Source of the DNA: Liolophura sinensis
Lineage: Eukaryota; Mollusca; Polyplacophora; Chitonida; Chitonidae
NCBI RefSeq assembly: GCF_032854445.1
Contig: NC_088307.1
Location: 9,684,017 to 9,748,016 of the forward strand
Length of the DNA stretch: 64,000 nucleotides
Direction: 5' to 3'
In this document: positions 23,001 through 30,501 of the stretch, piece by piece
Position numbering within the stretch: the stretch's first letter is position 1
Layout of the letters: every line of letters starts with the position of its first letter
The notes under the pieces: generated by a model
Databases searched by the model: none
Seen by the model: the letters and a program-made list of their open reading frames with translations, nothing else
Told to the model about the DNA's origin: nothing
Position numbers and translations under genes: made by a program

Positions 23001-25535
23001 ATGATGCAAGTGTAATAAATTTGTTATTTATATCCAAACACATGCATTAAAAATTATGGCAGTATTTATGAATGTAATAAAAACATGAATATGACTGAGG
23101 TTCTGGTTTAACAGATTTGTTAGGAATAATAACCAGACTCTAGCATGATAGCTGTGTATCAAGATGTTCCATTCAGAGCTCAGTAGTACCTTAGTTGCCC
23201 CAGACTTAGCTGTTTGTCACTATCATTATAACACTACTGGTTCAATGTTGACGACTTCAATGCCCTTATGCTTAGACCGTCTGCCTGGAAGTTGGGAGAC
23301 CCGGGATCAAACCCAGGTTTGAGCATATCAGGGACTTTACAACTGGTACTTGTTGCTGCCTCTCCTTGGTGCTCTCTGAGAGGTTAGAACAAGGAACTGG
23401 GCTTGTTGGATTGGTGTTAGTTTAATGTGACAGGTTGAGGTGTCGTGTCTGGTGTCTTCAGCATGATAGTTCAGTGGCGGCAGCACCACTTTGGCTGCAT
23501 GGACTCACCCTGCTACAAGAACATCAAATATATGTACACACACCTAATGACTCCTCGTCACCATATGACAAATTATTAAGCATGACATAAAACAGCAAGC
23601 ATACTTACATATACACGTTCATTCGTGTCTCCATTTTCAATGTTAAACAGATTGTGTCACAGTTCTGGAAGAAGGTGAAAGCTGGTCAATGGTTTAGTGA
23701 GATGAATGGAGGATTTGAGGTGAGTGACATGATTGTTTCTGCCTTTTCTTTTTGTGCATCTAGTTATTCTTGTCAACATATGCCTGGGATATCGCCAATG
23801 TTGCTTTAATCCCTAATCTGTCACTCATTCAATCTTGAGTATGTTAAACTCTTGTTATCGTATTCCATTTCAGATTCTCTACGGCAACACAGTGCAGTTG
23901 AAGGTACTGAGGATTCTGAGCTCCAAGGCCTCGCAAAAATTCACATACTTCTGTACAGGCTCTGTGGCCTGGTACGACAAGAAAACCTACGGATTTGAAA
24001 AAGCCTTAACACTCTTAGGCAACAATGACCACGAGTTTAACACCCATGATTTCACCCAGCATGAAGTGCCTTTTGATGGTTGTAGGGTAAGTACATTCTG
24101 TCTTATAGAGGCTATAGATTTATTGGAGGCTGGAGATTTATTGGAAGGAAAATTCATGTTTGCAGATAAAGTTTTCTGTTTTTACCAAGAATAACTCAAA
24201 ATATTGCCTTATGGCATATTTCAGATTCATGCATGTATGTACCTGTAATATTTATGTTAAACTGATTCTAAAGTTTGATAAGTTATAAAGCTAATTTTTT
24301 AAAATTTGTTTTGAATTATAACACATAGGCAGACAAGACTGATATTTAGTAAAAGGTAATTAATTGGGATATTCTAAAATAATAGCCAAAATTGGGTTGG
24401 ATTTGTACTGATCAAATTTTCCACAAATCTCTGGTAGATCCTCTGCGCATAGAAATGTAACGATACCTCTAACCGCAATTAAAAGCAAAATGTGTTTATA
24501 TACCATATTGTCATTCAGAAAATGCATTGGTTCCAGTTGTTCAAAAGTGTACGAAAAGCTAAGCCAGGCTTAAATCTAAATACCTGTCTTATTCTGATTA
24601 ATTCAAAACAAATGGGAAAGTTAAGTCCAGACCAAAGTTAATACTGGTCTTGCATGTAAATCTTATTACACTTTTGATCAGATGTACAACACAGTTCATG
24701 ATCAGTTTAAATTACATATTAGTATCTGCCCTTTTGTCTAGGCTGTCTGGTGCAGACAAGATTGTTATAGGGCTTTTACTGTGTCTGAATTTTTCTTCAG
24801 TCAGTTTAATCTTATGTTTACTGCTGTGTTTACAGACCAATATAATACTGGTTATATCTTACATAGGGTGGGTGAAGGAATTGTGACACTTGGGGGCAAA
24901 GTTTTGATATCCATTGTAAATAGGGAAGCATATTGGGTTATTTGTCTGTTTTTAATAGTCTGTTAGCACGTTTATGTGTGCTAGCTACACATTAACACCT
25001 ACATGTAATCTCGGTCTATATCTCATGAAGGACTACCGTACTTCACCTAAAATTTAGCAGTTTTCAGTGACATCTTTTGCTTTCTCCTAATTGATTGAGT
25101 CATCCACCTATAAATAGGGACACATAAGCATTTTTGTGGCGTGTCTTCACCAAAAATGCAGGTGTTGGCGTGAAATGTGTCATTTTAAGGCCTTTATGTG
25201 CTTCTAAAAGAAAACTTTTACTTACCGGTACTTTAGGTGAAATAGAGTAGTTAGTGATAGAAATGTGGACCTTAATTTGGAGGGATATCTGTGATGTTCG
25301 TTGTACTTACATGCACTGATATACATATACTGGTCGTCTGTCTGTTCAGAGTATGTTAATAATGTCCTTTTTTTTTTCTCTTTTGTTACAGAAGCAGATG
25401 AGAGCCAGCTACACGGCATTCCAAGTGACGACAAATCGTGTCCACCGGTTACCCATTAAAGACTTCATGCCTAAAGATTATGGCGAGCCGTGGCAGCAAT
25501 TTGGCTTTGAAGTGGGCCCAGTCTGCTTCAGCTGA
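227..25535 (+). CDS. Fibrillar collagen alpha chain, 3' part (30 exons)
   Basis: Extracellular matrix collagen chain; three chains trimerise through the C-propeptide in the ER and then form a triple helix that assembles into fibrils. Seen: 25 exons that each start with a glycine codon and hold uninterrupted Gly-X-Y triplets (about 184 triplets in all, counting the first four of exon 26), then a junction exon with basic cleavage sites and a full COLFI domain ending in GPVCFS and TGA at 25533-25535. All internal exons have AG/GT borders. The joined exons give about 828 residues if the 2-nt deficit in exon 14 is ignored. The 5' exons, signal peptide and N-propeptide lie outside the window. The COLFI stretches FTYFC..SVAWYD and ALTLLGNND look closer to clade B chains (types V/XI) than to clade A, judged from memory of the families. 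No gene symbol is given because orthology to a vertebrate chain cannot be decided here. Confidence 0.95.
300..572. repeat. 68-bp tandem repeat, about 4 copies
   Basis: In the intron after collagen exon 1. The marker TTACCAGGTGT recurs every 68 bp (near 337, 405, 473 and 541). Each unit also carries TCACCTGT and ATGTAAGTTTCTC. The latter resembles a splice donor but has no exon beside it. Confidence 0.9.
1838..2146. repeat. 64-bp tandem repeat with internal inverted repeat
   Basis: Five starts spaced exactly 64 bp apart (AGGCGGCTAC and variants at 1861, 1925, 1989, 2053 and 2117). Units contain AGCTGTAGACAGCTGTCTGC, which is largely self-complementary. Lies in the 1.3-kb intron before exon 3. 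Confidence 0.92.
2755..3055 (+). repeat. SINE-C copy (tRNA-like head GGTTCAAATCC)
   Basis: Contains a box-B-like GAGGTTCAAATCCGATC, then a body shared with copies near 9340, 13085, 16915, 26520, 31860 (inverted) and 40905. Shared marks are the CACTGTTTGT.GGGC..TGG segment, TGTGCAGCC, a GACCAGTTGTCTT stretch, and GGCACTCTGGTTTCC. The family name SINE-C is mine, used only inside this annotation. Confidence 0.6.
3060..4545. repeat. 105-bp satellite-like array, about 14 copies
   Basis: Very homogeneous units with AGCAGTAGTAAGGACTGAAA recurring every 105 bp (3121, 3226, 3331 and on). Variation is mostly single-base, with GTTGAAAGG and GTTTAAAGG subtypes repeating in blocks, so multi-unit duplication is likely. 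It fills most of the 2.3-kb intron between exons 3 and 4 and has no coding potential. Confidence 0.95.
4849..6233. other. Collagen introns around exon 5, no further feature seen
   Basis: A-T rich intron sequence on both sides of exon 5562-5615. A short piece near 5475-5505 (GAAGACCACTTGTCTACCAC) resembles the 45-bp unit at 9490-10350 and is probably a SINE-C relic. Confidence 0.5.
6585..6604 (+). promoter_or_regulatory. (GT)10 tract just upstream of the exon 7 acceptor
   Basis: A pure GT run ends about 10 nt before the AG at 6613-6614 and takes the place of a normal pyrimidine tract. UG repeats beside a 3' splice site bind TDP-43 and CELF proteins in vertebrates and modulate exon skipping; the classic case is CFTR exon 9. 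A role here is inferred. Confidence 0.55.
6845..7078 (+). repeat. SINE-A copy
   Basis: tRNA-derived head (AACCCAGGAGCC, then GTGAGTTCAAGTC as box B), a body with CACGTACGTGG and CAGCAACCTGTGGATGG, and the shared 3' part TATAAGTGAAATATTCTTG ... AACACCAATCAA. The terminal AAATAAATA repeats are missing in this copy. Confidence 0.85.
7469..8499. other. Collagen intron 8, no feature beyond a short TA run
   Basis: About 1 kb of A-T rich intron with a (TG)(TA) microsatellite near 7500-7526. The segment around 7895-8100 (CAATTTGTGCACCTTTTTAA ... GGTTGGC) is similar to 13930-14100 in a later intron, so one is a copy of the other or both belong to an old repeat. Confidence 0.5.
8755..8930 (+). repeat. 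SINE-A copy, head degraded
   Basis: GCTGGCTTCCTCTCCAGC ... CCACCATAATGCTGACCGC ... ATATTCTTGAGTACGGTG ... AACACCAATCAAATAAATAA. Inserted just after collagen exon 9. Confidence 0.85.
9490..10350. repeat. 45-bp minisatellite, about 19 copies
   Basis: Unit begins GAAGACCACATGTCTTCCAC and contains CAATTTG and TCTACTGTTTGCT; starts are 45 bp apart (for example 9901 and 9946). Because 45 is a multiple of 3 and the units lack stops in several frames, it produces long open frames on both strands that are not genes. It lies inside a SINE-C copy (left flank from about 9340, right flank to about 10480). Confidence 0.95.
11022..12285. other. Collagen intron 11, no feature seen
   Basis: 1.26 kb of unique-looking A-T rich intron. 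The stretch near 11160-11400 (ACTGTATTTCACCCAAAGTT ... GGTCTTTATGTGCTTTTGAAA) is similar to 25030-25245 (ACTACCGTACTTCACC ... GGCCTTTATGTGCTTCTAAAA), a dispersed repeat without obvious ends. Confidence 0.5.
12286..21130 (+). CDS. Collagen triple-helix exons 12-25
   Basis: Exon coordinates: 12286-12339, 12742-12849, 13483-13588, 14274-14327, 14773-14826, 15122-15175, 16235-16342, 17410-17463, 17683-17736, 18532-18585, 19135-19242, 19551-19604, 20640-20675 and 21095-21130. Sizes are 54 or 108 nt, except 106 nt for exon 14 and 36 nt for the last two. Exon 12 encodes GPRGDG, an RGD tripeptide within the helix. The 54/108/36 ladder is the classic fibrillar collagen exon pattern. Confidence 0.93.
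13085..13250 (+). repeat. SINE-C copy, partial
   Basis: GACGTAGGTTCATATACAAC resembles the box B of the family; GGCACTCCATTTCCTTCACTC and AAGCCTGGTCG follow in the family order. Confidence 0.45.
13301..13320. repeat. Poly-G run, 20 nt
   Basis: Uninterrupted G run in the intron before exon 14. Such runs are error-prone in sequencing, which matters because exon 14 nearby has a suspected G-run slip. Confidence 0.9.
13483..13588 (+). CDS. Collagen exon 14, 106 nt with apparent 2-nt deficit
   Basis: The exon starts in phase after CAG and reads Gly-X-Y through GIAGFDGK. The frame then breaks before the strong donor GTAAGT at 13589. It is 106 nt long, while every comparable exon here is 54 or 108. 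Adding two G to the GGG run at 13579-13581 would restore 108 nt and end the exon in GKGGEP at the same donor. As written, the transcript would shift frame into exon 15. An assembly or sequencing slip in the G run is the simplest explanation; a real allele-level frameshift is the alternative. Confidence 0.85.
15726..15840 (+). repeat. Repeat-D copy, partial
   Basis: Contains GACGTACTGCACAGAGAGTA, GACAGTGTGATATAGCTGGC, GTGGTCACATGTAACC and GGCCTCTTGTCAGTTTACCT. The same order is found at 32456, 35622 and 40615 (plus) and at 35345 and 44685 (minus). A non-coding dispersed element of unknown class. Confidence 0.65.
15861..16112. repeat. 42-bp tandem repeat, 6 copies
   Basis: TGTGTTCACAAAACCCTCTT with ACAAGTGCTTGACTAC recurs every 42 bp, ending about 120 bp before collagen exon 18. 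The 14-residue periodic open frame across it is an artefact of the period. Confidence 0.93.
16915..17172 (+). repeat. SINE-C copy
   Basis: Contains GAAGATCACCTGTCTTCCAC (matching the 45-bp minisatellite unit) and, about 70 bp on, CTTGACTTGACAAAGGGCAC (matching the 22-bp minisatellite unit). GCACTCCAGTTTTCTCCAC and a tail AATGAAATAAATAAG follow. It is the clearest copy linking both arrays to one family. Confidence 0.7.
17737..18531. other. Collagen intron 20, weak local duplications only
   Basis: The segment 17755-17925 holds three diverged repeats of ACTTCTGACACCAAAACTTT with GTTACAATACATGT. The rest shows nothing recognisable. Confidence 0.6.
19657..20366. repeat. 102-bp tandem repeat, 7 copies
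   Basis: GGGCTTGAAATAGAAAATCT recurs at 19677, 19779, 19881, 19983, 20085, 20187 and 20289, exactly 102 bp apart. Copies differ by a few bases and alternate between AATTGGTGAA and AATTGATGAA types. The period is a multiple of 3, giving spurious minus-strand open frames. Confidence 0.96.
20676..21821. other. Introns around collagen exon 25, no further feature seen
   Basis: A-T rich introns on either side of 21095-21130. No repeat structure or additional exon recognised. Confidence 0.5.
21822..22149 (+). CDS. Collagen exon 26: helix end, telopeptide, cleavage site, start of COLFI
   Basis: 328 nt, ending in phase 1. It encodes the last four Gly-X-Y triplets (through GEA) and a short telopeptide ([10 protein letters not shown]). 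Two basic clusters follow, LRRKRS and ERRRKKRD, both fitting proprotein-convertase sites. An acidic and hydrophobic segment comes next, possibly the coiled-coil that nucleates trimers, with an N-glycosylation sequon NVT. The exon ends with the first conserved COLFI cysteine (MHCRD, codon 22110-22112). The second COLFI cysteine position is alanine (GCA, 22128-22130). Confidence 0.93.
22458..25535 (+). CDS. Collagen exons 27-30: C-propeptide COLFI domain and stop
   Basis: Exons 22458-22570, 23651-23719, 23874-24086 and 25392-25535. They encode the core of the trimerisation domain: [15 protein letters not shown] (with a sequon), QTCVYP, a [13 protein letters not shown] segment, [15 protein letters not shown] and the terminal GPVCFS. 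The calcium-site region DPNQG is kept. The normal third cysteine after NQG is valine (GTG, 22487-22489). Cysteines 1, 4, 5, 6, 7 and 8 of the usual eight are present. Intron phases are 1, 0, 0 and 0. Confidence 0.94.
23255..23600 (+). repeat. SINE-B copy, diverged
   Basis: Head TGCTTAGACCGTCTGCC with box-B-like GGGATCAAACCCAGGTTTGA; a body with GAGAGGTTAGAACAAGGAAC and GTGTCGTGTCTGGTGTCTTC; a 3' part with TGACTCCTCGTCACCATATG. The layout matches copies at 28395 (plus) and 36330 and 53960 (minus). SINE-B is a local name. Confidence 0.7.
24087..25391. other. Collagen intron 29, no further feature seen
   Basis: 1.3 kb of A-T rich intron. The part near 25030-25245 matches a stretch of intron 11 (11160-11400). 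The acceptor of the last exon has a T-rich tract (25370-25391). Confidence 0.5.
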
Positions 25536-26519
25536 GCCCGGCCCCTTACGCCAATATAAAACACCCCGCCTCCATCACTGCCATTACTCTTGTGTATACA
25601 TATCTGATTTAGAGCGAGAGAGACAGCAGCCAGAACCTGAACAGTTGATTTGGTAGAAAAATTCCCCACAGGTTTCTAATAGTAATCATATACCATCGAT
25701 AAACTGATCGTATATATAGCTGCATTAACATTAAAGCTAATTACCACTTTTCCCTCTTTCCCACATTAGAAACTTTTTGTAAAGGTAGAGAACTGTGTAG
25801 ATATAAGGTAGATAACCCATCCCACTCAGCTTAACAGTGCACACTTAACGTAGACCACTAACAATTAGTGTAGGTAAATTTGTTCTAACACGCATGTCAC
25901 CATTTGAATATAGATTCCCACCTGGTAGAATGAGATGTTGAAAGTTTGAACCAACATTTGGTTTGTTGTATTACAGCATTTGATTTACTGTTTTTCCTTA
26001 AATGTTTACTGTTTACCTCTTTGTTTTTTTGTTTTTTTTTTTGTTTTTTTTTTTGTGGCTTGTAGATATTCTTGGCGCTATATCCTTATCTTACCCAGAT
26101 TGTTCACTATGATTCAGTAATAAGTTCTTAAATCTGGTTTAATTTGGAACATAAAAACTCAGTGCCACAAAGTTAGGATCTGGTCTGACTAGGATTTGCC
26201 TTTGCATTAAAGGGTCTAAAAAGTGGGAAAATCAAATTTTGCAGCTTCTTAGGAATGGCTCAATAAAATCAGCTGGGGATGTTTGACTTGGCTTTGCTAT
26301 TTCGTTTTTTGAGTGGTTTTCTGTTTTTCTCAGATCTGTAAGATATGGAATGAAACTTAAAAGAATTTCATGCTGTTGTTTTGCAATTTCTTTCATACTG
26401 TGTACAAGACTAATTGGGCCATGCAACAGTATGATGAATTTACTGTAAACAGAGAAGTTTGTGATGAAGCAATCAATGTTCACGTCATAATTTCCAGGAC
26501 ACCTTGTCCAGGGTTGTTT
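25536..26519 (+). other. Collagen 3' UTR and downstream sequence
   Basis: Follows the TGA of the collagen gene. ATTAAA hexamers occur near 25729 and 26206 and a T-rich block lies at 26018-26054; any of these could mark the poly(A) region, but none is decisive. Confidence 0.4.
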
Positions 26520-27500
26520 TGTTTACCTCATAAGTGCAAGACAACAGGTGGTAGTGGTCTTTCATGACAAGAGATGTGGATTCAAACCCAGTCTTGAGCT
26601 GAAAATTTCTTGATTTACTGGCTCTCACTGTTTGTGGGGCCTTGGCCACTATATTTGCTTGAAGACACTGGTGTGGGATTCTCACGCAGTCAAACATTTG
26701 TTGAGCAGTCCATCAATATAGTGTTAATGTCGTTGCATGACTCGTGAGAAAGTCCATCAGTGTTTTCCAAAGGTTCATCAGTAACTTGCCAAAGATTCAT
26801 CAATAACTTGGTAAGGGTTCTTCAGCATCTTGACAAAGGTTCAACAATAACTGAAGGTTCATCAGTAACTTGACATAGGTTCATCAGTAACTTGACAAAG
26901 GCTCATCAGTAACTTGCCAAAGGTTCTTGAGTACCTTGACATAGGTTCATCAGTAACTTGCCAAGGGTTCATCAGTAACTTGATAAAGGTTCATTATTAA
27001 TTTGACAAACGTTCATCAGTAACTTGACAAAGGTTCATCAGTAACTTGACAAAGGCTCATCAGTAACTTGACAAAGGTTCATTAGTAACTTGACAAAGTT
27101 TCATCAGTAACTTGCCAAGGGTTCTTCAGTACCTTGACATAGGTTCATCAGTAACTTGCCAAGGGCTCATCAGTAACTTGACAAAGGTTCATTATTAATT
27201 TGACAAACGTTCATCAGTAACTCGACAAAGGTTCATCAGTAACTTGACAAAGGTTCATCAGTAACTTGACAAACGTTACACTGGAAACATTGTTTCCATC
27301 CACCTCAAAATGAGACACCCATTGCATTAAATAACAATCAAATAAATAACTAAATAACATATGGAGAAGTTCGTCAGTACCTTACCACTTGTCACTGCTT
27401 TACCATGACCACTCTCGTTTCCTCCACTCATGAAACCGACTGCCATGGAAAAAGCTAAACATTTTATAGTATGGTGTTAGAGAACAGAGAAGTAATAAAA
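26520..27500 (+). repeat. SINE-C copy expanded by a 22-bp minisatellite
   Basis: The left part has GTGGATTCAAACCCAGTC (box-B-like) and CTCACTGTTTGTGGGGCC. At about 26760-27280 the unit TTCATCAGTAACTTGACAAA is repeated roughly 23 times with a 22-bp spacing (for example 27012 and 27034). The right flank resumes the family with GTTTCCTCCACTCATGAAAC and an A-rich end near 27490. Confidence 0.85.
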
Positions 27501-28394
27501 ATCGTAGGTGGTAGACGTATGTACAATCCTGAGTCAGGTCAGTTTTGGTGGTTTCCCAGCTGACAATCAGTATAGGCCTTGGACTGACTAGCCCCATGTC
27601 AGAAAGCTGTGACCGCGTGAAAGGTCAAATGTCAAGTGTATTCAGATTGACACTGTATGAGAGAGCACTCTAAACATGTTTTAGAGTGCTTTAATTTTGG
27701 GTGGGATTTAATGAAGTCCTCAAGAGTATATCTCTTTTTATATACGATAGCGGTCAGTAAGGAAACCGAGCAGAGCCCCTGAAAATCCTGCAACCTGTTC
27801 GGTACTTGAGAATCCAAAATGCGCGGGCTGAAGCGTCATGAGGAAGCGTAAACTAGTTTTATACGTGGACCTCAGTTGTCAAGAGGTTTATGGTGACCTC
27901 AAGAGAGACAGTCTAGGGCAGCAGTACAAGGCAGTAATTTTTTGTATGAGAGTGTTTTTTTCTGGTTTGTGGTCAGGTGTGGTGGGTTCCAAAGTACTTT
28001 CCCCAGGTTTCCGGAACTTGGAACATTAAACGACTGAAACGACACAATTATTCATTCAGCCAGAGACGTTCATGTATGGTATTTTGTAAATTACTTGGTA
28101 AGGGATGATGGTTTCCTACGCCTGATACCATTAGACTCCTAGCAGCAGAACAGTTATTCATTTTTACTTTAGCACAAAAGTCGATATCTGGCATTTTGTC
28201 CAGTTTAGTAAGGTACAGACTTTTTCCTAATGTCTGTGCACGGTTTATTATGTCTATGAGCTCGTACATTGTGTGCATGACACATCACATTTTCTCGTTG
28301 ACAGGGAAGCCTCTTCTGCCTACAAAGGGTATGCTAAACCCTTTGTCACCTGAAGAAACTCGGGTCCAAGGCATTTAGCAGTTTGTCCACTTCT
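27501..28394. other. Intergenic, nothing recognised
   Basis: Between the collagen and SDR 3' ends. Short open frames here have no recognisable protein features. Confidence 0.4.
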
Positions 28395-28750
28395 TTCTTG
28401 GTGAGGATACCGCTTCGGGACCGGTAGATCCAGGATCAATCCTTGATCGAGTCACACCTAAGACTTTAAACGAGGAAGTTGTAACTTCCTCGCTTGGAGT
28501 TCAGCATGAAGGGGGTAGTGCAACGACTGGTTGACCCGTATCAGTATAATGGCTCGGGCGGGGCGGCTTACTTGCCTTCGTTAAGTCGTCTCAGTGAAGC
28601 AGCACTAAATAAAAGAGCGGTGGTAATCCGTCCTGCAACAAGGAGGCACATTACACGTACATGCACTCTAAGGATTCCTTCGTCGTCATATGACTGAAAA
28701 AATGTTGAGTACGACGTTAAACCCCAAGCACTCACTCACTCACTCACTTG
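28395..28750 (+). repeat. SINE-B copy, near complete
   Basis: tRNA-like head with GGATCAATCCTTGATCGAGT, a middle with AGCATGAAGGGGGTAGTGCA and GTATCAGTATAATGGCTCGG, a 3' part with TCGTCATATGACTGAAAAAA and ACGACGTTAAACCCCAAGCA, and a (CACT)n tail at 28731-28746. Confidence 0.85.
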
Positions 28751-30312
28751 GTGAGGATATGTGAGCTAACTGTTCTTATGTGTTGGCAGAGAAAAAATCA
28801 GGTTTAATTCCACAAAGATATTTTTTACACTGAAATGCGTATTCCATAGATCCGGGAAGTGTGACACTGCGATTTGTTTTGACATAACTTTTGTTAAGTG
28901 ATCCATAAAATACCAACATCTGAATGACATTATCACTTCACTACAAAACTGGCTGTGGGGAACTGTTCTGGGCGCTCCACGGCTCAACAGAAGGATTTAT
29001 GATTGTGTGCAGTTGTATACTTTATTAACAAAGGACATAGACAGACATTACTTATAATACCCAAATGTACATGCGATGTGACCCTTAACAACTTGCAATA
29101 AAATGATGGAAATTGTGAAATGTTGCATTAGAAACCACGTAACGCGTGTATTCACAGACATTCATATGCACACTGAAGTCGATGTGTTTTTGTTTTTGTC
29201 TTTCTTCAATACACCGCAAAGTTAAGCTGTATATATATGCAGTAACACATTTTCGATTGAAACTATGTCGTTGGACAATAATAGTAGATGGAGAGAGGAC
29301 AGCCTTCTAAACGTCTCCAGACTTTAAACAAAAAAATACTTCAAATGGAACATGGAACTACGTTTGGTTTTATGGAGTGCACGGTGAGCGGAGATGATGC
29401 ATTCTGGAGGTGCCCTTACGTAGAAAACTCCAAAAAACAGGCATGATTTTTTCCCGCTTTTTAGCGGAATTCCGCTTTTTCTTTGTTCAGTTTCGATTAA
29501 TTTACCTGTTTTCCGCAGATTTTTCTAGCTTCCGGGGCCTAGGCGGCTCCTGGACCCCGGCCTTTTTGGGCTATGATAGTAAATTTCAGCTATTTTCTTG
29601 GTTCACCACAATCATGTCTGAAAAAAGCAAACCCTGAGATGTCTTCTTGGGGTTGTAAAAACGGCTCCTCTCGGTCCCTCTAGGATGATTTAATGAGAGA
29701 TATGACTTTCTGTATTACCCTTAAAACCACATTCTTTTACTGTTAATTGTTGCGTGAGAGCTACACCAGTTGGTTATGAGGAGTTGTGATGAAGTGAAGC
29801 TGACGGTTCTTCATCAAAATCTGCTCTGTGATCTATGTAGTTGTACTAAAATGGAGCTGAATTTAATTCACTGAAAGCTGACATCGACTGGTCTTGCGCT
29901 CTTCTTCTAGAACAAATCTTTTGTCAACAAGACTTTTTCGTCCTGTCTAAAAGACCTAACCTATAATTACGTCACTGCTTATTCATATCAATCTGGAAAA
30001 CAGAAAACGAGCGTAAAGCCACCATTTTGTTTAACGTGCCTTTTTCAGTGGCTGCTAAAATGTCTCTGTAAACATGCCCCACCGTGTGCCAAATTTTGTG
30101 TCGACAACTTGAAGGACACCTTTCCTAACATTGCAACTGGGCATGGGCCCGGATTTTACCAAGAATGCCTTGTGATGAACTACCGATGAGGTAACTGAGT
30201 TTCAGAGCCAACAGGCCTCTGTCCCGCCTAAAGGCCAGAGGCCGGGACAAAAAGGAAGGATAAAGAATCTCTACTAAGTGGAACTGTCGCCTAATTGTCC
30301 TGGATGTTTGCA
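28751..30312. other. Downstream flank and probable 3' UTR of the SDR gene
   Basis: No coding feature. The SDR 3' UTR must begin at 30312 and read leftwards; a poly(A) signal could not be fixed. The stretch 29420-29560 has unusual runs (CCGCTTTTTAGCGGAATTCC is a near-palindrome) but no assigned function. Confidence 0.4.
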
Positions 30313-30501
30313 CTATCTGTTTGACGACAACATCGGTCCAGCGTACGAGACGTCGGTACACTTCCGGCCGCCGTCAATCGGCAATAGCGTTCCGGTGATG
30401 AACGCCGCGTCCTCTGACGCCAGGAATGCTATGGCTTTCGTACAGTCTTCCATGCGGACGTTGCGGTGTAGAGGATGCTGGCGTTCCTTGGACTGGTTGA
30501 A
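30313..30501 (-). CDS. SDR exon 9, C-terminus
   Basis: 189 nt from FNQSKERQHPLH through MEDCTKAIAFLASEDAAFIT and LLPIDGG to SSNR and TAG. The FLASEDAAFITG and PIDGG segments are the usual SDR C-terminal signature. Confidence 0.93.
   Translation of the reverse strand, partial: FNQSKERQHPLHRNVRMEDCTKAIAFLASEDAAFITGTLLPIDGGRKCTDVSYAGPMLSSNR

Noticed and set aside
26760-27280. Possible CRISPR-like array of 22-bp repeats
   Set aside because: There are no spacers: the unit is contiguous and lies in an animal genome inside a SINE-like element.
28395-28470. Candidate tRNA gene
   Set aside because: Box A and box B motifs are present, but the acceptor stem does not close and the same sequence continues as a dispersed 350-bp element; it is a SINE head.
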